DNA from: WTFY01 sp965220875
Lineage (GTDB): Bacteria > Pseudomonadota > Gammaproteobacteria > UBA4575
Assembly (NCBI GenBank): GCA_965220875.1
Contig: OZ244849.1
Location: forward strand, 310,001 to 374,000
Direction of reading: 5' to 3'
DNA length: 64,000 bases
Part shown: one piece after another, positions 32,135-41,345 of the stretch
Numbering within the stretch: the first letter of the stretch is position 1
Layout of the letters: every line of letters starts with the position of its first letter
The notes under the pieces: generated by a model
What the model was told of the DNA's origin: nothing
The model's database searches: none
What the model saw: the letters and a program-made list of their open reading frames with translations, nothing else
Program-made: the position numbers and the translations under genes

Positions 32135-34792
32135 CTAGGCGGAAGCCTCCAGGCCCCTGGAAACAATTTCATATACATCCCCGGAAAGCTCTCTGTGTGA
32201 GGCTATGAACTGTAACTGTTCGTACATTTTTTGCCTGAATGGTGCCGTATACTTCTGCCAGCGAACAAGTGATCGAGCCAAACGCGCCGCCACCTGGGGA
32301 TTAATCCTGTCAAGTTTAACCACCTGCAGAGCAACAAATTCATACCCACTGCCATCGGGCTGATGATACGCATGCGAATTCTGTCCCGCAAATACTCCGA
32401 TCAGGGCGTACACCCTATTGGGGTTCTGGATATTAAACACTGGATGCTGCATCAAGCGTTTTACATTCTCCAGTGCACCTGGAATCCTGGAAATCGCATG
32501 AAATGCCAGCCACTTGTCCATGACCAGTGCATCATGTTTCCACTGTCTCTCAAATGACGCCAGCGCCTGTTCACGCTCGACGCTCTCAGCATGTAACAGG
32601 GCCCTGACCGCCCCGGCCTGCTCGGTCATATTCCCTGCATGGTCAAACTGGTTCAGGGCCAGCTGACGGTACTCCTCCGTATCCAGGGTCGCCAGCAACC
32701 GCAGGCATGCATTCTGCACCCGCCTGCGAGCCATATCCTGGGCATTGTATCGGTACTCGGCTCCCGCCTGGTAACACGCCCTGTAGGCCCTCAGCAATTC
32801 CTGCTCCAAGTGCCGGGCAACAGAAACTGACAGGTGATCGCAGACCGAAATTGCCTTGTGCACGTCGATGGGATCCAAATGCTCTTCCAAGTCTTTCTCG
32901 TCGGGCAAATCAAGCAGCTCGGCAAGCAGGCTTCGGTCCGTTGAACCACATTGCATGACATGCTCCAATGCTTGGCCCAATGCCAAAATTGAAGCGGATT
33001 TACCCGAAGCGACACCTGTTTCCATCCATTCCAGCAGCACGTTCAAGGCCAGGCGGTTCCCCGCATTCCAGCGATTGAACGCATCCGGTGAATGTTCGAG
33101 CAGGAAGGCCAGTTGCTCGTTGCTGTAATCAAACTGCATCCTTACAGGTGCCGAAAAATTCTGCAACATGTCGGGCAAAGGCTTTTCAGCCAGGTTCTCA
33201 AACTCGAAGGTTTGTTGCCGGTCCTTGACAAGCAACACCATGCTGTCAGCACTTGCCAGGCAATCCAGCCCCCCCTTCGGATGCATGGGTGCCCCGCTTG
33301 AGTCCAGCAATGAGATGCTCACAGGTATTGCGAGCGGCTGGTCATGCTCTGTGCCGCAGGCCGATGAACAGGACTGCTTGAATTTGAGCCGGTAAGTGCC
33401 CGTCTTCTGTTCCCATGTGCCTTCTACCTGTAACTCGGGTGTGCCCGCCTGTTCATACCAGCACCTGAACTGGGTCAGGTCGGCAGCGTTTGCATCGGCC
33501 ATTGCCGCTGCAAATTCGTCCGTGGTCACGGCCTGCCCGTCATGGCGCTGAAAATACAGTTCCATACCCTTGCGAAACCCGTCCGCACCAAACATGGTCT
33601 GGTACATGCGAACGATCTCAGCACCTTTTTCATACACTGTCAGCGTGTAGAAATTATTGATTTCCAGATAAGATTCCGGTCTGACCGGATGCGCCATAGG
33701 TCCCGCATCTTCTGCAAACTGATATGCCCGCAAATACCTGACATCGCTGATCCGCTTAGCCGGCCTTGAGGTGGCGTCCGAGGTGAATTCCTGATCCCTG
33801 AAAACTGTCAGTCCCTCCTTGAGACTGAGCTGGAACCAGTCGCGGCAGGTCACCCGGTTCCCTGTCCAGTTATGGAAATATTCATGTGCAACCACCGCCT
33901 CAATGGTCAGGAAATCGGAATCCGTGGCCGTGTCAGGGCGTGCCAGCACGCAGCTGGAATTGAATATGTTCAGGCCTTTGTTCTCCATAGCCCCCATATT
34001 GAAATCATCCACTGCCACGATCATGTAGGTGTCCAGGTCACACTCCAGCCCGAAACGCTGCTCGTCCCAGCGCATCGCTTTCTGCAGTGAACGCATCGCA
34101 TGCTCGCACTTGTCTATGTTGTGCCGTTCCGAATAGACACGCAGCACGACATCCTTCCCTGATGCAGTTCGATGATTGCTTTCCAGATGTACCAGGTCTG
34201 CAGCCACAAGGGCAAAAAGATAGCAAGGCTTGGGATGAGGATCTTCCCATACTGCATAATGCTGGTGATCACCGCACTCCCCCTGCTCTACCGGGTTGCC
34301 ATTGGACAGTAACACCGGGTAGCGTGCCTTTTCCGCCTGTATCCGTACCGTGTACCTGGACATTACATCAGGGCGATCCAGGAAGTAGGTAATACGCCTG
34401 AATCCCTGTGCCTCACATTGCGTGCAGAAATTTCCTCCGGACATGTACAGGCCTTCCAGGGAGGTGTTGGTACGGGGGCATATTTCCGTCTGGATGTTCA
34501 GTTCAAACTGCTCCGGTACATCCATCACCTGCAAGACTTGCCCGGTCTGCGAAAACTCCCCGGAACCCAGGCGGCGCCCGTCAAGCTCGACATAGTTCAG
34601 TTTCAGGCCTTCCCCATCCAGTTCAAGCATAGTGCTCTGCCTGCACACCCCGGGGTTGCATACGAGCTGCAGTGTGGATGTGACCACCGTCACCTCCTCA
34701 CCCAGCACAAAATCCAGGCAGACATGAGTGATCAGATAAGCAGGAGGTGTATAATCTTTCAGGTAAGTTGTTCTGCGGGAATTCTCTTTCAT
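32135..34792 (-). CDS. pepN: aminopeptidase N
   Basis: An 885-residue M1 metallopeptidase of the E. coli PepN type (about 870). The substrate-binding GAMEN sits in MGAMENKGLN and the zinc site is HEYFHNWTGNR plus the downstream Glu in SLKEGLTVFRD. The C-terminal half has the PepN helical domain with YRALAL-type repeats. It removes N-terminal residues from peptides in the cytosol. I take the ATG at 34792 (MKENSRRTTYLKDY); the frame extends to 34870 but overlaps the divergent trhO promoter. Confidence 0.95.
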   Translation of the reverse strand: MKENSRRTTYLKDYTPPAYLITHVCLDFVLGEEVTVVTSTLQLVCNPGVCRQSTMLELDGEGLKLNYVELDGRRLGSGEFSQTGQVLQVMDVPEQFELNIQTEICPRTNTSLEGLYMSGGNFCTQCEAQGFRRITYFLDRPDVMSRYTVRIQAEKARYPVLLSNGNPVEQGECGDHQHYAVWEDPHPKPCYLFALVAADLVHLESNHRTASGKDVVLRVYSERHNIDKCEHAMRSLQKAMRWDEQRFGLECDLDTYMIVAVDDFNMGAMENKGLNIFNSSCVLARPDTATDSDFLTIEAVVAHEYFHNWTGNRVTCRDWFQLSLKEGLTVFRDQEFTSDATSRPAKRISDVRYLRAYQFAEDAGPMAHPVRPESYLEINNFYTLTVYEKGAEIVRMYQTMFGADGFRKGMELYFQRHDGQAVTTDEFAAAMADANAADLTQFRCWYEQAGTPELQVEGTWEQKTGTYRLKFKQSCSSACGTEHDQPLAIPVSISLLDSSGAPMHPKGGLDCLASADSMVLLVKDRQQTFEFENLAEKPLPDMLQNFSAPVRMQFDYSNEQLAFLLEHSPDAFNRWNAGNRLALNVLLEWMETGVASGKSASILALGQALEHVMQCGSTDRSLLAELLDLPDEKDLEEHLDPIDVHKAISVCDHLSVSVARHLEQELLRAYRACYQAGAEYRYNAQDMARRRVQNACLRLLATLDTEEYRQLALNQFDHAGNMTEQAGAVRALLHAESVEREQALASFERQWKHDALVMDKWLAFHAISRIPGALENVKRLMQHPVFNIQNPNRVYALIGVFAGQNSHAYHQPDGSGYEFVALQVVKLDRINPQVAARLARSLVRWQKYTAPFRQKMYEQLQFIASHRELSGDVYEIVSRGLEASA

Positions 34793-34863
34793 GATGCCTG
34801 CGCGCAATGTCCTGGGTACAGGATAAGCAAAACCCGAATGAATTTCATGCCGTTCACAGATCC

Positions 34864-35709
34864 ATGACAAGCCAGGTGACCCACATCGCAGGATACCAGT
34901 TCAAGACCGTGCCCGATGTTGACACCCTGCGCGGTCAAATCCTTGCCCTGTGTGCACAGACCCATGTCAGGGGGTCCGTACTCATCAGCCCGGAAGGCAT
35001 CAACCTGGGCCTTGCCGGGCCCCACGCAGATATCGATTTCATACAGGAGCAGTTGAACAGCACTTGCGGCTTTGGTCAACTTGTGCTGAATACCACGCAC
35101 ACCCGGTCTGCCCCTTACCGGCGCCTGCTGGTCAAGACACGTGAAGAACTGGTCCCGGCCAAGGCACTGCGTGAAGCCCCGGGTACTGACCTTTCGGACT
35201 TCGCAGGACCCGCATACATCACCAGTGAAAGGCTCAAGCAGTGGCTGGATACGGAGCAGGAGATGGTATTGCTGGACCTGCGAAACAGCTTTGAATATGA
35301 ACTTGGGACCTTTGATGATGCCATACACCTGGGGTTGCGGCATTTCAGGCAGCTGGAAAGCGCACGTGGCCGACTGGAAGAACTGCCGAAGGACAAGCCG
35401 GTCGTTACGTTCTGCACAGGAGGAATAAGGTGCGAAAAAGGTGCCCCGTACGTAGCCCGCCAGGGCTTTGAGCAAGTGTACAAGCTCAAAGGAGGGGTAT
35501 TGGATTACCTGGGAAAATTCAACGACTACGGCTGGCATGGACACTGTTTTGTCTTTGACGAAAGAGTCGCACTAGACAGCAGACTCGAACCGACCTATTC
35601 CAGGTTATGCAGCAGCTGCCAGTGCATGCTGAGCACCGACGAAGCGCAATTCTGCGCCGCCTGTTCCCGGCCGGGGGCCGATGGCATTCATCCGAATGGA
35701 ACTGGTTGA
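34864..35709 (+). CDS. trhO: tRNA uridine 5-hydroxylase, rhodanese family (TrhO)
   Basis: A 281-residue YceA/TrhO protein. An N-terminal acylphosphatase-like domain contains LISPEGINLGLAGP; the rhodanese domain has the active loop CTGGIRCEKG with the conserved Cys, and YKLKGGVLDYL follows; the C-terminus has a cysteine-rich zinc-like end (CSSCQCMLST, FCAACSRP). It makes 5-hydroxyuridine at tRNA position 34 in an O2-dependent manner in E. coli. The ATG at 34864 is chosen over an upstream frame start at 34807 that overlaps the pepN promoter. It overlaps tatD by 14 bases. Confidence 0.93.
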   Translation: MTSQVTHIAGYQFKTVPDVDTLRGQILALCAQTHVRGSVLISPEGINLGLAGPHADIDFIQEQLNSTCGFGQLVLNTTHTRSAPYRRLLVKTREELVPAKALREAPGTDLSDFAGPAYITSERLKQWLDTEQEMVLLDLRNSFEYELGTFDDAIHLGLRHFRQLESARGRLEELPKDKPVVTFCTGGIRCEKGAPYVARQGFEQVYKLKGGVLDYLGKFNDYGWHGHCFVFDERVALDSRLEPTYSRLCSSCQCMLSTDEAQFCAACSRPGADGIHPNGTG

Positions 35710-36496
35710 CATCTGCTTTAACTTCACGAGCAGCGTGTTTCGGGTCGACGAACCCCAGGTCATCGAACGTGCACGACGGGCCGGAGTGCGGAATTTTATC
35801 GTGACCGGCTCGAATGTGCCGGACAGCAGGCAGGCCCTGCAGCTCTGCAAAAAATATGAGGGGGCCTATGCCACGGCAGGCATCCATCCGCATCTCGCGA
35901 ATGAATTTACGGACCAGTCCCTGACCGAACTGCACGGCATAGCCGAACACGAGAAGGTGGTCGCCATCGGCGAGGCCGGTCTGGACTACTACCGCAACTA
36001 TTCGGCCCCTGCCAAGCAGAAAAAGGCTTTCCAGGCCCAGCTCGAACTGGCCTCGGAGCTCGGATTGCCTGTTTTTCTGCATCAGCGTGATGCACACCCT
36101 GATTTCCACGACATCCTCGCCAGAAACCGTGACCGGCTCGGCAATGTGGTCGTACACTGTTTCACCGGTACCGCGGAGGAACTCGACCGCTACATCGACC
36201 TCGACTGCCATATCGGCATCACCGGCTGGATTTGTGATGAACGTCGGGGACAGCACTTGCTTGAATTAGTCCATCGAATCCCTGCTGACCGGCTGATGAT
36301 CGAGACCGACGCACCTTACCTGCTGCCCAGAAACCTGCCTGCAGACCCGGCGTTCCACAAGCCCAAAGGGAGGCGGAACGAACCCGCCTACCTGCCACAC
36401 ATCCTGCAGACCGTGGCAGCCTGCAGGATGACTCCCCGCAAACAGACCGCAGTGGAAACCACCTCTACGGCCAAGGAATTCTTTTCAATCGACTAA
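35696..36496 (+). CDS. tatD: TatD family deoxyribonuclease
   Basis: A 266-residue metal-dependent hydrolase matching E. coli TatD closely: GIHPHLANEF, AIGEAGLDYYRNYS, PVFLHQRDAH, HCFTGTAEELDRY, IGITGWICDERRG and ETDAPYLLPRNL. The N-terminal metal-site region reads ELVDICFNFTSSVF, where the E. coli enzyme has FDIGVNLTSSQF. It is a 3'-5' exonuclease involved in DNA repair and RNA or protein quality control. The start ATG at 35696 lies inside the end of trhO; a Met five codons upstream is also in frame. Confidence 0.93.
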   Translation: MELVDICFNFTSSVFRVDEPQVIERARRAGVRNFIVTGSNVPDSRQALQLCKKYEGAYATAGIHPHLANEFTDQSLTELHGIAEHEKVVAIGEAGLDYYRNYSAPAKQKKAFQAQLELASELGLPVFLHQRDAHPDFHDILARNRDRLGNVVVHCFTGTAEELDRYIDLDCHIGITGWICDERRGQHLLELVHRIPADRLMIETDAPYLLPRNLPADPAFHKPKGRRNEPAYLPHILQTVAACRMTPRKQTAVETTSTAKEFFSID

Positions 36497-36551
36497 GGGT
36501 TCCCTCAAACTGGATATGGCCCAAGTCACCGCGTATTGCTATACGTAGCCC

Positions 36552-36869
36552 ATGACAGTTCAATCCGGAATCGAGCATAAGATCCAGGACGCACTGCGTC
36601 CCGTGTTCCTTCAAGTGGCCAATGAAAGTCACATGCACAATGTCCCGGCCGGGTCAGAGTCGCACTTCAAAGTGACGGTTGTCACTACGGAGTTTGACGG
36701 GAAACTTCCAGTAGCCAGACATCGCATGCTGAACCAGCTTTTGAAGGAAGAGCTTGAAGGCCCGGTACATGCCTTGTCGCTGCACACCTTCACTCCCGAA
36801 GAATGGCAGGAAAGACAGGGCCAAACCAGAAATTCTCCCCTCTGCCAGGGCGGATCAAAAGCCAGCTGA
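36552..36869 (+). CDS. bolA: BolA-family protein
   Basis: A 105-residue BolA protein: the class II KH-like fold with SESHFKVTVVTTEFDGKLPVARHRMLNQLL and the C-terminal VHALSLHTFTPEEW. BolA proteins pair with monothiol glutaredoxins in [2Fe-2S] handling and also influence transcription and morphology. It is the last gene of a plus-strand group after tatD and converges on the 129-aa gene with one base between stops. Confidence 0.92.
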   Translation: MTVQSGIEHKIQDALRPVFLQVANESHMHNVPAGSESHFKVTVVTTEFDGKLPVARHRMLNQLLKEELEGPVHALSLHTFTPEEWQERQGQTRNSPLCQGGSKAS

Positions 36870-36870
36870 C

Positions 36871-37260
36871 TTACTGTTCTCCAAGCTGGATGCGATCCAG
36901 TGCAGCTTCCATATACCCCTCATCCACGGGATAGGGGAATGTTGCGGAGAACTCGTACCGTGCAGTCAGCTTCTCGAACTGATGGGCAAATTCTTGCTCG
37001 TAAAAGACAATCATGTGAATCTGCGGGTTCTGCTGGGCCACCGCAATCAGGGACTCCAGGCTGCTGGTGCGGTCCCTGAAATCTGACTGGTAGTTAAACT
37101 CTGCAACCACGACCTGGGGTTTGAGCTTTTTCAGTGCGCCCAGGGCCTTGCGCATGCTGAACACGACGTGATTTACATACCCATAGCGCCTGTAGAGGGG
37201 GCCAAAATCAGGATAGCCTCCCAGCTCAATCACCGAGAGCAGTAATTTTTCAGTTGGCAC
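36871..37260 (-). CDS. conserved hypothetical protein, 129 aa
   Basis: An alpha/beta protein with alternating strands and helices (KLLLSVIELGGY, PQVVVAEFNYQS, IHMIVFYE), resembling a receiver-like Rossmann fold, but without a phospho-acceptor aspartate pattern I can recognise. The GTG start at 37260 follows the Nudix gene by 29 bases on the same strand, so they are probably co-transcribed. Function unknown. Confidence 0.65.
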   Translation of the reverse strand: MPTEKLLLSVIELGGYPDFGPLYRRYGYVNHVVFSMRKALGALKKLKPQVVVAEFNYQSDFRDRTSSLESLIAVAQQNPQIHMIVFYEQEFAHQFEKLTARYEFSATFPYPVDEGYMEAALDRIQLGEQ

Positions 37261-37289
37261 GGATCACGGATATTCCGTTGCAGGGATGC

Positions 37290-37856
37290 TCAGTATCGAA
37301 TGATTTCATAGTCATGGCCCGCCTGTCTGCGCATGTCACCATGATGCAGAGAAAAGCGGTTCTTCTGCTTGTCCTCGAAGTACTGTTCAAGGCTTTCCCT
37401 GATGACGGGAAAGGCGATATCCTGCCATGGAACATCTTTTTCACTCATGAGTGCAACCTCGAGGCTTTCAGCACCCGGGCTGGCTTGGCCTTCAACCAGC
37501 ACGGCCCGGAATACCACGTAGACCTGATTGATATGCGGCAGGCTGTACAGGCTGTACAGCGTAAGGCCAGTAACCTTCGCAATCGCTTCTTCATACGTTT
37601 CACGCGCGGCAGCCTCTGACACGGTTTCCTCGTTTTCCATGAATCCTGCCGGAAACGTCCACATGCCATAACGCGGTTCAATAGCCCGCTTGCACATCAG
37701 GATCTTGTCCTGCCATTCTGCAATACAACCGGCTACGATCTTGGGATTGTGGTAAAAGATTTCTTTGCAGGACGCACAGACGAAACGGGGTCTGTTATCG
37801 CCTTTGGGTACTGTCAACCTGATCGCTGAAGAACCGCAGTTGCTGCAAAAATTCAA
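37290..37856 (-). CDS. Nudix hydrolase with N-terminal zinc ribbon
   Basis: A 188-residue protein. A zinc ribbon opens it (CSNCG...CASC, residues 4-31). The Nudix box is GFMENEETVSEAAARETYEEA, with Ala replacing the final Gly; the REx2EE core is intact. This NudC-like layout suggests hydrolysis of a nucleotide such as NADH or ADP-ribose. The only possible start is TTG at 37856: an in-frame TGA lies nine bases upstream, and GAGGTG is placed five bases before the TTG. Confidence 0.9.
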   Translation of the reverse strand: MNFCSNCGSSAIRLTVPKGDNRPRFVCASCKEIFYHNPKIVAGCIAEWQDKILMCKRAIEPRYGMWTFPAGFMENEETVSEAAARETYEEAIAKVTGLTLYSLYSLPHINQVYVVFRAVLVEGQASPGAESLEVALMSEKDVPWQDIAFPVIRESLEQYFEDKQKNRFSLHHGDMRRQAGHDYEIIRY

Positions 37857-37880
37857 GCGATCACCTCATCCATGGTGCCG

Positions 37881-38729
37881 CTAGTCTCCTACGGCTACAG
37901 GACGTGCCGGATTCCTGGACCATTCGCTCCACGACCCAACATAGAGGCGTGTCCAGGGGAGCCCGGCAATCTTTGTGGCAAGGATATTGTGACAGGCGGT
38001 TACGCCCGACCCGCACATGTTTATGATCTGCTCAGGCTGGCACTCGCCAAATACGGATTCAAACCGCTGCTTCAATTCACTGCCGGACAAAAAAGTTTTT
38101 TGCGCACCCAGATTGCCTGCGAACGGATAACTGACGGCACCGGGAACATGCCCTGGCACGGGATCGGTTTTCTGGTCTCTTGCAGAAAACCTCTCGGCTG
38201 ACCTCGCATCCATCAGCCGGATATCCCCCTGATCAAGGTGCCCCTGCACGAAATCAATATCCACATGCATCCCGTGGTCGGCCTTGCCGGAAAACGTGCC
38301 CCGCTCCCTGGTGCGGATTGCTGTCTCCAGAGGCTTTCCACCATCAGTCCACTTCTGGATCCCTCCATCGAGGACGCAAACATCACGAAGGCCCACCCAG
38401 TTCAGAAGCCACCACATGCGAGCGGCAAACGCCCCTGACATGTCATCATAACAGACCACCTGGGAGTCATTGCGTACCCCCCATCCACGCAGTTTCCCGA
38501 TAAATTCTTCGGCATCAGGCAACGGGTGTCGACCTGAAGTCTGGGTCATGGGTGAAGACAGGTCCCGGTCCATGTGCGCGAACTGGGCTCCCGGAATGTG
38601 GCCTTGTCTGAACTTGCTTGGGCCACCCTCCGGATCTTTCAGTGAGTACCTGCAGTCAAAAACAAACCAGTTCTTGTCTTCCAGGTTACTGCTCAAATCT
38701 TCTACTGACACGATCGTCTGGTAACGCAT
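37881..38729 (-). CDS. sseA: 3-mercaptopyruvate sulfurtransferase-type rhodanese
   Basis: A 282-residue protein of two rhodanese domains. The N-terminal domain has the inactive-domain pattern (FVFDCRYSL, HIPGAQFAHMDRDLS). The C-terminal one carries the active loop CGSGVTAC, the version found in mercaptopyruvate sulfurtransferases rather than thiosulfate rhodaneses. It moves sulfane sulfur from mercaptopyruvate to thiophilic acceptors in the cytosol. GAGGGA precedes the ATG. In this organism it may also feed sulfur-trafficking proteins, an inference from context only. Confidence 0.92.
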   Translation of the reverse strand: MRYQTIVSVEDLSSNLEDKNWFVFDCRYSLKDPEGGPSKFRQGHIPGAQFAHMDRDLSSPMTQTSGRHPLPDAEEFIGKLRGWGVRNDSQVVCYDDMSGAFAARMWWLLNWVGLRDVCVLDGGIQKWTDGGKPLETAIRTRERGTFSGKADHGMHVDIDFVQGHLDQGDIRLMDARSAERFSARDQKTDPVPGHVPGAVSYPFAGNLGAQKTFLSGSELKQRFESVFGECQPEQIINMCGSGVTACHNILATKIAGLPWTRLYVGSWSEWSRNPARPVAVGD

Positions 38730-38762
38730 CTTGATCCCTCAAGGCTTGTTGATAGGCACATC

Positions 38763-39170
38763 TTATCTTCTTTTGCGTCCAACTTTAAATTTCTTCATGA
38801 TCTGTACATATTCGTGGCAGGGTACGGCATCCAGTGACTGATAGTGTTTCAGGGCTTCATCGATCAACAAGAATATGTTTTCAACACGGTCTGCAGTGGG
38901 ATGAAAAATGTCTCTTGCCAGCCCCAGAAGGCCGCCGAACTGGATCTTGACATACACGCTGTGCGGGGTTTCCAGCAGGTCATCCTTGGCATCAAAAGCC
39001 TCTAGCCCGGCCTCCTTGAACTTCTCCAGGAGCACTGAACACCTGTCGCTTGCCTGCACGGATGTACAAGATATATCCGGTCCGGCCCGGCGGGTAACCA
39101 TGCGTGCCTTTTCGCAGGCATAATCTTCCCGGATCATGGTCGATGCGAAGCTGCACTTGCAATCTATCAT
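38763..39170 (-). CDS. conserved hypothetical cysteine-containing protein, 135 aa
   Basis: Begins MIDCKCSFASTMIREDYACEKARMV and continues to DISCTSVQASDRC, giving five cysteines in the first 50 residues, then a helical C-terminal part with VYVKIQFGGLLGLARDIF and ending in a basic KVGRKRR. The start ATG at 39170 overlaps the TGA of the upstream reductase (ATGA), so the two are translationally coupled; the longer frame to 39194 is thus not needed. The cysteines could bind an iron-sulfur cluster or metal that the reductase serves; this is inference. Confidence 0.72.
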   Translation of the reverse strand: MIDCKCSFASTMIREDYACEKARMVTRRAGPDISCTSVQASDRCSVLLEKFKEAGLEAFDAKDDLLETPHSVYVKIQFGGLLGLARDIFHPTADRVENIFLLIDEALKHYQSLDAVPCHEYVQIMKKFKVGRKRR

Positions 39171-40225
39171 GTCTTTGACCTTTCGCGGATGCATCTCAGG
39201 TCTGGATTTCCGCGCAGGACTTCATGATGAAACTGCCGACGCGCAACTCCCTTCTGCACAAGCAGTTGCTCTGCCAGCCGGGCCACTGGGTCGGGTACGA
39301 CTGTATATACCTCTGCATTCCCAAGATGCCCCACATCACGCAGGGACCGATGCAGTTTCTCCTCGATCATCGCCAGGGCTTCATCCTGACTGCCAGGGAT
39401 ATCGCTGGCTCCGTGTGGCAGAAGGATCGGAAAATACTCCAGCTGGTCCAGTGCATCGGCCCACGAACGGCAAAGATTGTCCAGGTACAGTCCATCGGTC
39501 CCACAGGCCAGCCAGTACAGGTAGACGGCACGTTCGTTGTCCTGTGCTGTGACATGCTCCAGCAGGCTTTTCGCTGCTGCAAATCCGGTGTCAAAGGCGA
39601 TCATGACCAGTGGATCGCCCTGGGTATCGTCGATCACGAAATTGCCGTACGGACCACGGATATTGAGCCGGGTGCCCACGCCCATGCCTTTGAACACCAG
39701 GCTGGAAAAAGGGTCGTCCTCCTGTCTGCGCACATGAAATTCAAGCCTTTTCTCATCGCATGGACAGCTTGCAATGGCATAGTCGTGTGAACCTTGCTCG
39801 TGGCTTACATGCATGTACTGACCCGCCATGAATCTCAGGCGTACAGTACGCGGGACCTGTGTGGTTATGATCGCCAGTTCATCACCGATACGATCAATTT
39901 TTCGAACCTTCACACGCAGATTCTGTGCCGGAATGTCCTCGGGGCACGCTGCCACTTCCGCATCGATAACAACGTCACCCTGACAGGCAGTGGAACACAT
40001 CAGTGCATAGCCCTGGATTTTCTCTGCCTCGCGAATCACAAAATCGTGCAAGCCAAGCTGCCGGGTTTGTCCGCTTACAATTCTCGCCTTGCACAAGCCA
40101 CAGTTGCCGTTGCTGCAGCCGTAGTTAAGAGGCACACCAGCACGTATGGCTGCATCCAGGATCGATTCATGCGGCTCGGCTTGAAATGACTTCCCGGATA
40201 ATGCCAGTTGTACACCAAAGGACAT
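39167..40225 (-). CDS. 2Fe-2S ferredoxin/FNR-type NAD(P)H reductase
   Basis: A 352-residue electron-transfer flavoprotein. The N-terminal plant-type ferredoxin domain has Cys37, Cys42, Cys45 and Cys77 (GCSNGNCGLC, LMC). The FAD domain (about 100-200) has GQYMHVS in place of the usual RxYS region, and the NAD(P) domain is LVMIAFDTGFAAAKSLLEH; the C-terminus lacks the standard CGP motif. It resembles CDP-6-deoxyglucoseen reductase (AscD) and oxygenase reductases. Its acceptor may be the cysteine-rich product of the coupled gene downstream or an oxygenase elsewhere. Confidence 0.85.
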   Translation of the reverse strand: MSFGVQLALSGKSFQAEPHESILDAAIRAGVPLNYGCSNGNCGLCKARIVSGQTRQLGLHDFVIREAEKIQGYALMCSTACQGDVVIDAEVAACPEDIPAQNLRVKVRKIDRIGDELAIITTQVPRTVRLRFMAGQYMHVSHEQGSHDYAIASCPCDEKRLEFHVRRQEDDPFSSLVFKGMGVGTRLNIRGPYGNFVIDDTQGDPLVMIAFDTGFAAAKSLLEHVTAQDNERAVYLYWLACGTDGLYLDNLCRSWADALDQLEYFPILLPHGASDIPGSQDEALAMIEEKLHRSLRDVGHLGNAEVYTVVPDPVARLAEQLLVQKGVARRQFHHEVLRGNPDLRCIRERSKT

Positions 40226-40378
40226 GTTTGCAGTAGGGATTTTGACAGTTGACCCGTTGCATCATACAGCATCGCAAACACCACCCTGTAAAGAGGTTCG
40301 CACGAACCGCTGGCCTGGAGGGTGCAGACAAGCCTGTGTATTCCGGGCTACCCGCTGTACAATATGGAGTTTGCGGCA

Positions 40379-40969
40379 ATGCTGATCATACAAAACACGG
40401 CCTGCTACGTGAACCACTTTGATCTCTCACACTTCGAACACCTGGCGGTCGGCATAGTCTCCGATACACACGGGCATCTCGATACGGCCGTACAGGAGAG
40501 GCTGCATGGATGCGAACTGATCCTGCACGCGGGTGACATCGGTGCAAGCCATGTATTGCATCAACTCCGGGGCATTTGCCCTGTCGTGATCCCGGTACGC
40601 GGGAATAACGACTGCACGGGGAAATGGCCGCAACAAGACCATCCTGAACTGGCGGCCATAGGAGATACTGCAAAAGTGGAACTTCCGGGAGGAAGCATTG
40701 CACTGACCCATGGCGACAGGTTCAATCCGCCCTCCGACCGTCATGAAAAGCTGCGCCGACACTTTGCGGATACCACGGCCATCGTGTACGGACACAGCCA
40801 TGAGCTCGTTTGTGACCAAGGGGTATTGCCCTGGGTTCTGAACCCCGGGGCTGCAGGGAAAGCCCGCACGAAAGGCGGCGCATCCTGTTTGCTTATTTCA
40901 GCCGGCAGGCATCAATGGAAGGTCAGCAAGTTCCGCACCAGCAGCCCGTCGCCTGGCCAGTCGCGCTGA
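40379..40969 (+). CDS. YfcE-type metallophosphoesterase
   Basis: About 196 residues. Calcineurin-like phosphodiesterase motifs are all present: VSDTHGHLD, LHAGDIG, VRGNNDC, LTHGD and YGHSHE, binding a dinuclear metal centre. It belongs to the YfcE/MJ0936 group. I choose the ATG at 40379 with GGAG nine bases upstream; this still leaves about 25 residues before the usual MKIGVISDTHG-like beginning, so the start is uncertain (frame open to 40322). Substrate not known. Confidence 0.85.
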   Translation: MLIIQNTACYVNHFDLSHFEHLAVGIVSDTHGHLDTAVQERLHGCELILHAGDIGASHVLHQLRGICPVVIPVRGNNDCTGKWPQQDHPELAAIGDTAKVELPGGSIALTHGDRFNPPSDRHEKLRRHFADTTAIVYGHSHELVCDQGVLPWVLNPGAAGKARTKGGASCLLISAGRHQWKVSKFRTSSPSPGQSR

Positions 40970-40991
40970 GTGGCCGAACCCCGCTGCGCAG

Positions 40992-41330
40992 TCAACCCCC
41001 AGACGGCAAACAACCCTCGATGATCTCACCGTCAGGGTGCAGCAGGGAAAGATATTCAAGCCTGCCGGCTGCCGTTACCGCGACACCGTGATACCGGTCT
41101 GTTCCCGCTATGCTGAATTCGAACAGGTAAAATCTCCTGATGCACAACCTGCCGGAGGCGGTCCTGCCGAACATGATTCTCGAAACATGCACTGACTGGT
41201 CCAGGAACTGTACATGATGCTGGCCACAAAACTGGCGGCATTGCCTGAGTGTCAGTTCACGACTGCGCAGACTGTCATACCAGTACCAAAGTCCAGCCAA
41301 GAGAGCAAGAATGGCAAGCCAGATTTCCAC
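40992..41330 (-). CDS. DUF3301 family protein
   Basis: A 112-residue protein with an N-terminal hydrophobic segment (IWLAILALLAGLWYWYDSL), then a basic helix RSRELTLRQCRQFC and strands RRFYLFEFSIAGTDRY, the pattern of DUF3301 proteins. GTG start at 41330. It follows adk by 15 bases on the same strand. Likely membrane-anchored; function unknown. Confidence 0.78.
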   Translation of the reverse strand: MEIWLAILALLAGLWYWYDSLRSRELTLRQCRQFCGQHHVQFLDQSVHVSRIMFGRTASGRLCIRRFYLFEFSIAGTDRYHGVAVTAAGRLEYLSLLHPDGEIIEGCLPSGG

Positions 41331-41345
41331 TGTCCTGCCGGTCGC

